Part shown: positions 57,201 to 63,870 of the stretch, one piece after another
How the letters are laid out: every line of letters begins with the position of its first letter
Position numbering within the stretch: position 1 is the first letter of the stretch
Origin: Macrocystis pyrifera
Taxonomy: Eukaryota > Sar > Phaeophyceae > Laminariales > Laminariaceae
DNA: 64,000 nucleotides
Assembly (NCBI GenBank): GCA_031763025.1
Contig: JASSKH010000009.1
Location: forward strand, 9,221,922 to 9,285,921
Direction of reading: 5' to 3'
Position numbers and translations under genes: made by a program
The notes under the pieces: generated by a model
Seen by the model: the letters and a program-made list of their open reading frames with translations, nothing else
What the model was told of the DNA's origin: nothing
Database searches by the model: none

Positions 57201-59322
57201 AATACACTCGGCCGTTGTATTTTGGGACAGGATGACACTAAAGAGCTCCTCAAGCGAGGAGCCTTCGTAAACAAAATTTATATATTTTGGTGCCTTTCGA
57301 AAATAATATTTGGTGCACTCTTATCGTTGCACGCATGTACTGCTGTGTCTCGCGTATGTCGTGTATGCCGTGTGGGGCATGTGCAATCATTCCCGGCTCT
57401 TGGCTGACGCCGAAGGGCAACGAACGTGCTGCGCGGCCGCGGCCCGGGAATTAACTCCGCCCCGCCGCCGCTGCCGCCGCCGCTGCCGCCGCCGCGTCGC
57501 CGTGTGTCAGGTGTTGGACGTCATGGCAGCGGCGGGTGTGGACGGGGACGACGAAACGTACGAGTGGCTCGCCAACGCGGCCGTCAGGGGAGTGGACTTT
57601 GTCACGGTGAGTGCCTTACTCCTCCCCTGCTGTATGCACCACCTCGGGCTGGAATGTGAGGACCGATTGGGTTTGGTGTCTATACCCCAAGGGTCCTTAC
57701 ATTTCCGTCGAGAGTGGTGACGGCTGTATTTGTTTTTTTTTTTTCTGTTTTTTTTTTTTTCCCCTTTGGGTGCCGTTTTCTGTGCTACTCCTGCTTCTGC
57801 TGCTGGTACGATCGACTGCAACAACTATGAACTGTGTATCCATCGCACCTCGGATAGGCAGATCATCTATAGATCATCCCCGCTTATTAGATGATCTACA
57901 TCTTTCAGGACAGATAGGTAGATAGATAGATAGATATCCCTGATCCGTATGGTCCGTGTGATCTGTATGGTATGTATAATCTGTATGATCGGTATGATCT
58001 AGCTCGTGTTGCTGGATAGGAGCCGTATGATCTGCATCATCTGAATATCGTATGTGTCCTGCATGGGATCTGTACTGTACACAGATCCTGCACAACCTCT
58101 CACAACGGCAGGTGATGAACTACAGTAGATGATTTAGATCATGATCTATCTGTAGATGATCTGTCCGAAGTCCGAGGTGTGGACTACTGTATATACAACT
58201 GTGGACCAACAGTGGACGACTCCATTGGTTTCATGTATTTTTATTTCTCATGTAGGTTTTAGATTATTTCACTTGACACACGCATGCCTATATATGTGTG
58301 ATGGCCATCACCCATGTATGAAATGCATGCGCACTTGTGCATCGAAGAACGAGCACAACAAAGCATATCCGGCCATGGCTGCCTGGGGCGAGGAGAGTGA
58401 CCCCCTCCCCGGTTGCCTGCCTCCGCCTCCGCCACATTGTACCCCGATTGTAGTCAATTCCCGTGTCAGCTGAAACATAGCAGGGTGTGTTATTTATTAT
58501 ATTGTCAGTCGGGCATGTGCAATATCTCTTTATTTTACTTCCCTGTCGGGCCCTTTCTCTTATGAGGAGGCCGGCCGGTAGCGCACAGTCAGTAGTACCG
58601 GTACTCTCATAAGAAGTTGGGGTGCTGGCCCCCAGGCTAGATTTATTCTTCATGAAAATGTGTGTTTGCATTGCCCCGAAAATGTCAGGCTGAGTTTCTT
58701 GTGGGGATGCTTCTCATGAGAGGACCGATAGTGCACAGCAGTCAGTAGTACCGGTCTTCTAATAAGAAACTGGGGTGCTGGACCAGGCCAAATTTATAAT
58801 TCAAGAAAGGGTGTGTTCCATAATTAGTTCAGAATAACCGCTACCGAATATCTAATTTACCGGGGCATGTCAGGCTGAGTTTCTTCTGGGACTATATTAC
58901 TTGTGAGAGGACCGGCCGGTACAGTTAGTAGTACCGGTCCTCTAATAAGAAAATGTGAAGCTTGCCCAGGCTAGATTTCTTACAGAAGAAAGGGTGCATT
59001 CCATACTATATACATTCAAGCATAGCTGCTCCCGAATTTCTTATCTCCCCTGAATTCTCAGTCTGAATTTCTTGTGGGGCTCTTGCTTAGGAGGGGGGGC
59101 CGGTAGTGTATGCGTCTTTTTCGTCTGGCGCATGCTCGCTCGATGTGACCTCGCCTTTTTTTTTTTCCATGTTCGGCTCCTCTGCTGTATATATATATAT
59201 AATATCAGGGCGCGGTGAGCATGGCAACCCTTCCCAAGGAGCCGGTGCTGCCGGAAGCCGCGTTTATCGGCAGGAGCAACGTCGGCAAGAGCAGCCTCAT
59301 CAATATGGTTTGCAACAGAAAG
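44289..59322 (+). CDS. Plastid-targeted PPR-EngB GTPase fusion, eight exons, 3' end not in window
   Basis: Proposed exons: 44289-44741, 45677-45850, 47368-47489, 49107-49257, 50706-50816, 51178-51255, 57511-57606, 59209-59322. Every junction keeps phase; exon 3 ends two bases into a Gly codon and exon 4 supplies the third. Donors are GTGCTG, GTAGCT, GTGAGC, GTGAGA, GTAAGC, GTGGGA, GTGAGT and GTGCGG; all acceptors end in AG, the best being TTTTAAAG and CTCGCAG. The product is at least 433 residues: signal-peptide-like N-terminus with TAF motif, basic and Ala-rich linker, helical region, two 35-residue PPR motifs, and the beginning of an EngB/YihA GTPase. PPR domains bind organellar RNA; EngB proteins assist large ribosomal subunit assembly. 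A plastid ribosome role is inference. The G2-G5 motifs must lie on later exons, which I could not find before 64000. Confidence 0.72.
45677..45850 (+). CDS. Exon 2: Ala-rich segment and a helix
   Basis: 58 codons after acceptor TTCACTCGCAG. Ala/Gly/Ser-rich start, then [20 protein letters not shown], a likely helix. Donor CCAG|GTAGCT. The frame is well ordered compared with random frames around it. Confidence 0.6.
46052..46158. mobile_element. MITE family M, copy 6 (intron 2)
   Basis: GCGGGGGATCATAGTAAATA ... TAGTATAGTCCCCCGTAGTA. Both ends carry substitutions, so it is an older copy. Confidence 0.8.
46820..47180 (+). repeat. GATC-rich repeat F, copy 1, split by MITE copy 7
   Basis: TTGATGATCTAGATCTCTCA, then after the MITE GATAGATCCCTGATTTGTAT, and later TGTGCAACCTCTCATAACGG and GATCATGATCTGTCC. 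The same order of blocks occurs at 57850-58190 without a MITE. Confidence 0.75.
46873..46983. mobile_element. MITE family M, copy 7 (intron 2)
   Basis: ATTTCGGGGGACCTAGAGTA ... ATGGTCCCCCGTAATAG; core in reverse orientation. Inserted in repeat F. Confidence 0.85.
47368..47489 (+). CDS. Exon 3: helical region
   Basis: [20 protein letters not shown] ... [13 protein letters not shown]; strongly helical, Ala/Lys/Glu-rich. Donor CTTGG|GTGAGC leaves two bases of a Gly codon. The acceptor (GTGCAAGCAG) has a poor pyrimidine tract, so the 5' edge may lie a little upstream. Confidence 0.65.
47975..48420. repeat. Tandem repeat of 84-91 bp in intron 3
   Basis: TGCCCGCCCCCTACACTAAA begins units at about 48057, 48142, 48233 and 48321, with an older one at 47975. 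Three short units with TATAATATGTCCCC(A/C/T) follow. Confidence 0.75.
48730..49000. mobile_element. Palindromic element family P, copies 2-4 (intron 3)
   Basis: Three successive copies: 48730-48812, 48842-48935 and a half copy 48945-49000. Each has GGACTGCGGTC- or GACTGCAGTAGTCC-type ends and the core GGACAAA(C/T)TA(G/C)TT(G/A)GAATTTGACTGGTTTGTCCCC. Confidence 0.7.
49107..49257 (+). CDS. Exon 4: helical repeat-like region
   Basis: Acceptor CCTCTGTTTTAAAG is strong. The exon gives [40 protein letters not shown] and [10 protein letters not shown]: paired helices like a degenerate PPR-type repeat. Donor GGGG|GTGAGA. The first base completes the Gly codon begun in exon 3. Confidence 0.72.
49446..49500. 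mobile_element. Palindromic element family P, half copy (intron 4)
   Basis: CCCATTAAGGACCGCAGTCC then CGTTTTGGAAC; the second half is missing. Confidence 0.55.
50706..50816 (+). CDS. Exon 5: first clear PPR motif
   Basis: 37 codons between acceptor GATCGAGCAG and donor [32 protein letters not shown] followed by LMEEVANAR is the two-helix signature of a PPR (helix A with Y.NLI.AY...G, helix B with A/T..LF.EM). The last residues of the 35-residue motif (IPIKT) come from exon 6. Confidence 0.82.
50972..51082. mobile_element. MITE family M, copy 8 (intron 5)
   Basis: TATTACGGGGGTCCATAGTT ... ACTATGGTTCCCCGTAATAG. It makes up nearly a third of this 361-bp intron. Confidence 0.9.
51178..51255 (+). 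CDS. Exon 6: helix A of the second PPR
   Basis: 26 codons after acceptor [33 protein letters not shown] then LEAVFK, donor CAAG|GTGGGA. Joined to exon 7 ([20 protein letters not shown]) it makes a full 35-residue PPR. Confidence 0.78.
51660..51758. mobile_element. MITE family M, copy 9, left end lost (intron 6)
   Basis: Starts within the arm at AGAGTAAATAGGACC; right end ATGGTCCCCCGTAGAA. Confidence 0.75.
52513..52575. repeat. Short inverted pair GACGGAAATATAAGG (intron 6)
   Basis: GACGGAAATATAAGG and its exact complement CCTTATATTTCCGTC enclose 33 bases. CCTTATATTTCCGTC or close forms recur singly at about 56425 and 57695. Confidence 0.7.
52888..52997. mobile_element. MITE family M, copy 10 (intron 6)
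   Basis: TATTACGGGGGCGCATAGTA ... ACTATGGCCCCCCCCGTAAC. Confidence 0.9.
52998..53445. repeat. Inverted pair of exon-like sequences (intron 6)
   Basis: The plus strand at 53020-53175 reads [20 protein letters not shown] ... [11 protein letters not shown]. The minus strand at 53445-53190 reads [20 protein letters not shown] ... [15 protein letters not shown]. They are clearly related at protein level ([26 protein letters not shown]) and face each other across about 40 bases. The shared sequence keeps an open frame in both, so it was coding once. Function unknown. Confidence 0.55.
53726..53750. repeat. G tract (intron 6)
   Basis: About 24 G with no interruption; its length may be unreliable in the assembly. 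Confidence 0.8.
54125..54185. repeat. GTAT microsatellite (intron 6)
   Basis: (GTAT)n, about 14 units with one change. An (AT)n run follows at 54508-54530. Confidence 0.9.
55376..55445. repeat. S block, solitary copy (intron 6)
   Basis: AAGTTGAGTATCAACCACCC ... CAGTCGAACTCAACAGCTGG, as in the foldback complex at 17.5-18.6 kb. Another decayed copy lies at 51553-51620. Confidence 0.65.
55784..56027. mobile_element. MITE family M, copies 11 and 12, side by side (intron 6)
   Basis: Copy 11 spans 55784-55897 (right end CCCGCGTAA) and copy 12 spans 55914-56027, in the same orientation, 16 bases apart. Confidence 0.9.
56092..56180. mobile_element. Palindromic element family P, copy (intron 6)
   Basis: CCCTTTCAGGACTGCAATTC ... 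GTCCCCGAAACGGAACTGCG with core ACAAGTTACTTGGAGTTTGAC. A half copy lies at 56471-56520. Confidence 0.65.
56549..56592. mobile_element. MITE family M, copy 13, left half only (intron 6)
   Basis: CTATTTACGGGGGACCACAG to GTACACACAC, then an unrelated CTTC repeat. Confidence 0.8.
56862..56971. mobile_element. MITE family M, copy 14 (intron 6)
   Basis: TATTACAGGGGACCATAGTA ... CTATGGTCCACCGTAATAG. Confidence 0.9.
57511..57606 (+). CDS. Exon 7: second PPR and first strand of the GTPase
   Basis: 32 codons: [20 protein letters not shown] then [12 protein letters not shown], donor CACG|GTGAGT (consensus). [17 protein letters not shown] is helix B and the start of the next helix A of a PPR. The end, VDFVT, runs on into GAVSMATLP of exon 8 and fits the first beta strand of EngB proteins (family pattern F/IVxSAxxxxxLP). 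Confidence 0.8.
57850..58190 (+). repeat. GATC-rich repeat F, copy 2 (intron 7)
   Basis: TTAGATGATCTACATCTTTC, CACAGATCCTGCACAACCTC and GATCATGATCTATCTGTAGA. There is no MITE at the place where copy 1 has one. Confidence 0.75.
58562..59105. repeat. Tandem repeat of 154-188 bp in intron 7
   Basis: Units begin at about 58564, 58718, 58906 and (partial) 59090. Each has GAGAGGACCGG ... AGTAGTACCGGTCCTCTAAT, a local inverted pair, followed by CAGGCTGAGTTTCTT. Confidence 0.8.
59209..59322 (+). CDS. Exon 8: EngB/YihA GTPase P-loop
   Basis: 38 codons after acceptor [33 protein letters not shown], then [12 protein letters not shown], then MVCNRK at donor [22 protein letters not shown] is the G1 motif (GxxxxGKS) in the exact form used by the EngB/YihA/YsxC family. 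[19 protein letters not shown] and the following xxNRK match the family in order and spacing. The exon ends where the conserved LA-xTS-xxPGxT (G2) segment should come next; that segment is not in the next 4.7 kb by eye. Confidence 0.87.
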
Positions 59323-59330
59323 GTGCGGCG

Positions 59331-59690
59331 GTAAAGAGGTGCAGAGCGGTGCTAGAGCAGCGCAGAGCAGCGCTAGAGCAGCGTAGAGCAGCGCAGAGTA
59401 GCGCTAGAGCAGCGTAGAGCAGTGCATTGAAACACAGAGCAGCGGGAGACGAAACAGAGCAGCACAAGACAATTTTAGTGCTGCGCAGTGGAACGCAGAG
59501 CGGAGCATAGCAGTGCACAGCCGAAGTGTCCCATCGTGGATCGTAGTGCATGCCAGCGGGAAGCAGCGCGCAGTAGCTGCGCAACGCAAGCGCAAGCAAG
59601 GGCAAGCAAGCGCAAAGCAGTGCACGGAAGCGCGAAGCGGCGCACGGAAGCGCGCAAAGCGGCGGACAGCAGCGCGCAGAAGCAGCGTCC
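59331..59690. repeat. Minisatellite GAGCAGCGCTA / GCGCAAGCAA after exon 8
   Basis: AGAGCAGCG(C/T)(T/A)(A/G) and variants repeat every 10-15 bases, drifting to AAGCGCGAAGCGGCGCACGG-like units. It begins 9 bases after the exon 8 donor. Confidence 0.8.
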
Positions 59691-59849
59691 CGTCCATGCG
59701 GGGCCGATGGCTGTCGGCAGTTGGTCGTCGAGCGTTCAGCGCTGCCCCTGGTTGTAGTGAGACGAGTCGCGGTCACGAAGGAGGAGCATGTGTGCTTCGT
59801 GGGGTGCTGGAAGTAGTGCCCCACTACCCCCCCCCCCCCCCCCCCTAAA

Positions 59850-60106
59850 CTAACTCATTGAAGCTGTCATCCATATGCAAGTCCGCCTCACAAGCGGTTC
59901 TTAGTAGGATGCAGCTCACCCTTCATGCGACTCGCCGGACACCTCACGGCGCTTCGCGCTTGGTGCAAGCAATGTCTGCCTGGTCGGTGAAAACCCGACA
60001 TGCTCCGTCCCGGCATTGTAGGGATGCGAGGGTCTATGGTCATACGACTACGGCCATGCATGAGATCGAGTACATCTCTCCTATCGAGTACACCCCCCCC
60101 CCCCTG
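59850..60106 (+). repeat. E repeat, long copy 2, with C-run end
   Basis: Nearly identical to 14339-14592. A C tract of about 19 lies just before it (59827-59845) and a C run just after the GAGTACA end (60090-60102). Confidence 0.85.
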
Positions 60107-60302
60107 TCCTGGAGAACCTTTACTCCTCACGAGGGGAGCGATGGTACCACGTAGTGCGTACCTGGTACCACTATATTGGTAAGGTAGCCGCGAGGCGGTC
60201 ACATAGTATAGCCAGTGCTCCCATTGCGGTCTCCGGAGTAGGCGACATCGTAAGAATAAAACTGCGATTAATTCGACGCTGCAATCCAATCCATACTGCA
60301 AG

Positions 60303-60397
60303 AAACCCCGCCTCACGAGCGGTTCTTGGTAGGGTGCACCTCACCCCTCTTGCGACTCGCCGAGCACCTCGCGGCGTTTCGCGCTTTTGGTGCAAGC
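60303..60397 (+). repeat. E repeat, copy 3, running into the assembly gap
   Basis: CCTCACGAGCGGTTCTTGGT ... GCGTTTCGCGCTTTTGGTGC, diverged from the other two copies. It stops at the first N. Confidence 0.75.
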
Positions 60398-60497
60398 NNN
60401 NNNNNNNNNNNNNNNNNNNNNNNNNNNNNNNNNNNNNNNNNNNNNNNNNNNNNNNNNNNNNNNNNNNNNNNNNNNNNNNNNNNNNNNNNNNNNNNNN
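60398..60497. other. Assembly gap, 100 N
   Basis: Exactly 100 unknown bases, the usual placeholder size; the true length is unknown. It falls inside a dispersed repeat, which probably broke the assembly. Confidence 0.99.
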
Positions 60498-61970
60498 AAA
60501 GAGAAGCAACGAAGAAACCAAACCGAAAAGAAAAAGAAAGGAGAAGAATCCCAAATAAATAAATAAAATGGGAAGCCAAAGCTCAGACACATACATACTT
60601 ACCCCGAGCATGAGCCAAAAGGGACGTGCAAGGGGAAAGATACGAGAAGGAAAGAGGGGACTATGCATCCCGGTGAACACTTAACTAAGTAAAAAGAGCA
60701 ATAATGAGTGGGCCAAAATACGCTCGTCACCCACCCACTATGTAGTACTTTAAGGATAAGAATGGAAAAAAAATCAAAATACATACCGAACGGCCGCAGC
60801 AGTTGGCGGTACGAGTAGCAAAGAAAAGTCCGACCTATTAGTCGGCCTGGTACCTTGCTACCCTATCTGCGGTCTCTCTGCTACTCTCTGCTACCCGCGG
60901 TTTCCCTTCTACTCCTCCTGTTCCCCCCCCTGCCCCCATACACTTGTACGGTGTTCCTTCTACCCCTCCGTACGTACGCGTGGTTCGCTTTCGAACGACA
61001 CATGTTTGCGGTACATACATACATGAAGGCGTCTACATATGCGCTTGTTTTTGATATGCAGATTATCACGACCATGGGTGTCTGTCTGCCGCCTACCTCC
61101 TTCCTCTCGTGAAGAGGTAATTTTATCTCAAGGCACTCTGCCCTTGGGAGCTTCCTCGTGTTGCCGTCATCACGTAAAATGGGACACGAAAGAGTCATTT
61201 CAAAAGCAAAGCCGACCACATGATCGGCAAATGCCGTGCACGGACGAAGTGTCGAGTGACCAGGTAGCTGCGAAAAGTATCGACTACAGCAGTACTTGAC
61301 TTGATGCGTGGGAACCTCACAATCTAACGAACGTCAACATCTATCTGGAAATCCAATCTCGGCTCCACCCCAACTCCCGCACTATACTATTAGTATTGAT
61401 ACTACTAAGGAAATTGACGATCAGCAACGGTACGATATACGTACGTTACTCACTCCGTGATTGCCGCACAACGCGCATGATGATAACAGACCCCCTCGGT
61501 CGATTTTCGAAGCTGGCTTTCTCGACAACGGGGAGGGCATACTAAGTACGACGAGCGATGTGTCTGTGCAACCTTCTCGACGAAATATTTCCGAAGCCGC
61601 CATTTTCGCTGTGTGTGCCCCCCATGTTTTGGAAGAAACCGAGTATGAAATTCGTCCCAGGGTGTGTGTTATTTTATCACCCAGTGTGATAAAAGTGTTA
61701 TACGGTAGGTTATATAGGTTGTATCCCGAATTACAGAAGCAAAAGGAGTCCTGCGGCACGGCCTAAGAACACGCGTACTCACGCGACTCGTAGACGGTTG
61801 ATAACACTACGAAAAAAAGGTTATCGCGAGCGGTTCAGGTATATTTATATATCAGGGCCCCAAAGGAGTGTGAATATAGGTCTGCCTTGCAAGATCTGCT
61901 GCAAAAGATCTACAGACAATAATATTAATAATAGTGGTAGATCGTGATGATGTTGGAATCGATGTTGTGC
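60498..61970. other. No gene supported
   Basis: AT-rich. A 101-codon plus frame (61461-61766) overlapping a 112-codon minus frame has no recognised domain. A small hairpin TTTATCAC-CCAGT-GTGATAAA lies at 61673-61693. Confidence 0.4.
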
Positions 61971-61989
61971 CCGATATGTAGCGCATTTT

Positions 61990-62095
61990 ATCCCTTTTAG
62001 GGCCGCAGTCAGACAGCAGTCCCGTTTTTCGTAGACAAACTATTAATACTTAGAATTCGAGTGGTTCATCCCCAAGATGGGACTGCAGTCTGTCC
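61990..62095. mobile_element. Palindromic element family P, copy
   Basis: CCCTTTTAGGGCCGCAGTC ... CCCAAGATGGGACTGCAGTC around ACAAACTATTAATACTTAG; a little longer than other copies. Confidence 0.65.
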
Positions 62096-62174
62096 TACTG
62101 CTGCAGTAGAACGGTTATGGCGACTACATGGCGGCGATGTCAGCGGGGTACGGATACGTTTGTTTGGGCTTCGG

Positions 62175-62283
62175 CTATTACGGACCACCATAGTAAATAG
62201 CACTTACGGTACACACAAAAACCTATATATTTCCCTATTTTTACTAACAAAATTTAGTCCCATTTACTATGGTCCCCCGCAAT
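62175..62283. mobile_element. MITE family M, copy 15
   Basis: TATTACGGACCACCATAGTA ... ACTATGGTCCCCCGCAATG; the left end is altered. Confidence 0.85.
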
Positions 62284-62499
62284 GATGAAATACCTAAACT
62301 GGGGAAATCGCTGCAATAAATACTGTAGCTGTCTGTGATTTGGAAAGTAGCCGATTCACACGACATTATTTTTCACACAAAAAGAAACCAAACTCCGACA
62401 CCCACCCACCTCATTTTTTAGACTGACAGTAGGTGAGGGTACACCATATTAACCGAGTTGAAAAACTAATACCAGAGGTAGTACCGTTTTTTTCTCAAT

Positions 62500-62590
62500 C
62501 CTTTTAGCATTGCAGTCCCGTTTTGGGGGACAAACTACTTTTATTCCAAGTACTTTGTCCCCACAATCAGGACTGCGGTCCCAAAAGTTA
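62500..62590. mobile_element. Palindromic element family P, best-kept copy
   Basis: CCTTTTAGCATTGCAGTCCC, GGGGACAAACTACTT, TCCAAGTACTTTGTCCCC and GGACTGCGGTCCCAAAAG. Nearly symmetrical over 90 bases. Confidence 0.75.
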
Positions 62591-63119
62591 ACTCGTCAGG
62601 GAATCCCAGCCTCCAACGCACGAACGACTGGTTTGTTTTCCATTCATACGTCTTTTTTAGGAGTGAGTGTGGTGTCGCGTTTGTCCTTGTTTAAGTCGTG
62701 CACTCCTGCTCAGCTGTGAAATCTCACGATATGGTCGATGCTCTAGCTGAGCTGGCACGCTGCGCGATATTATCGGTTGCCCGTTGTGTCGCACGCAACA
62801 CACTCGGCATAAACACGAACAGCTTTTTTTCTCCTCAAGTGACACGATACGACCTCAGCAATCACGATGTGGTCGATGATAACTAACCATGACGCACAGC
62901 TAGCTACCATATATTATGGGTCCGCGTAATTCCCCAATTTTGTGCGGTCGCTGTGTGTGGCGGAACGTCCAAGCACTTGTGTCAGTTCGATCCAAATGCT
63001 GGAATAAAGGAACGAACACCGCAAACCCTTTTCTGTAGTGTACAGAAGAAGCAATCAAGCACTGATAAATGCAAAACTTGCGCGCCTGGGACAGATCAAT
63101 CAATCATCGATTCCTACCT
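62591..63119. other. No gene supported
   Basis: Frames of 60-75 codons on both strands overlap each other and lack splice-supported structure. Confidence 0.4.
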
Positions 63120-63330
63120 CCTCCATGATCCAGATATTTCAGGGTATTTACTTTCCTTCCTGTGCTATGTATGATCTATATGGCTCGAGCCGCCGGATGT
63201 GAGCCGCACAATCTGCATGATCTGCTTGTAGGACATGTTTCCTCGGTTGGATACGTACCGCACAGATCCTGCACAACCATCGCATAACGGCAAGCCAGAT
63301 CCTGCGCAACAAGCATATATATCATAACGG
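63120..63330 (+). repeat. GATC-rich repeat F, copy 3
   Basis: TGATCCAGATATTTCAGGG, CACAATCTGCATGATCTGCT and CACAGATCCTGCACAACCAT ... CATAACGGCAAG, in the same order as the other two copies. Confidence 0.7.
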
Positions 63331-63370
63331 TCAGCCAGGATCTAGAATATCTACTCTACTGGACAACATC

Positions 63371-63545
63371 CATTCGATGAGCAGTGGGAATGTTGTACCC
63401 TATTCGCGATAAAAATGAAGGCACGTATATCGGGGGGGGGGGGGACGGCACCTGTGATCACACGGCTTGTCCAGAATATCGCCCTGAGGGTAAAACCTCC
63501 CACGAGTTAAGCTGGAAAGTAAAAGTGATGGAAAAAAAAAAAAAA
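63371..63545 (+). mobile_element. SINE copy D, 5'-truncated
   Basis: CATTCGATGAGCAGTGGGAA ... GTAAAACCTCCCACGAGTTA ... AAAGTGATGG followed by A(13). The tRNA-like head and the first part of the body are missing. Confidence 0.75.
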
Positions 63546-63607
63546 CTAGATCATGATGTCAAACGTGTGAAAACTTGTAGAATGAAATACCAATATCAAT
63601 ACCAGAA

Positions 63608-63816
63608 CGAACGAGCACAACAACAATAACAACAACAACAACAACAACAACAACAACCAGCAGCAGTAGCTCGCAGCTACGCTACGTTCTGCAGGAAAGC
63701 AGGTGACTGGTCCTAGCAAGCCCGACCGCGGCAGCACGCAAACTGCTGCTGCTGTCGGGAGGGGGGGCTGGGGCGCAACGCAGGGGGGGCGAACGTCACC
63801 GCACGGGGGGAGGGAG

Positions 63817-63868
<52 letters not shown>

Positions 63869-63870
63869 TA
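63608..63870. repeat. CAA and CAG microsatellites
   Basis: (CAA)n at 63618-63658 and (CAG)n with two interruptions at 63822-63868, with GC-rich sequence between. Frames here are Gln/Ala runs. Confidence 0.85.

Noticed and set aside
59300-59824. 174-codon minus-strand frame and overlapping plus frames
   Set aside because: They are translations of the GAGCAGCGCTA minisatellite, open in several frames at once.
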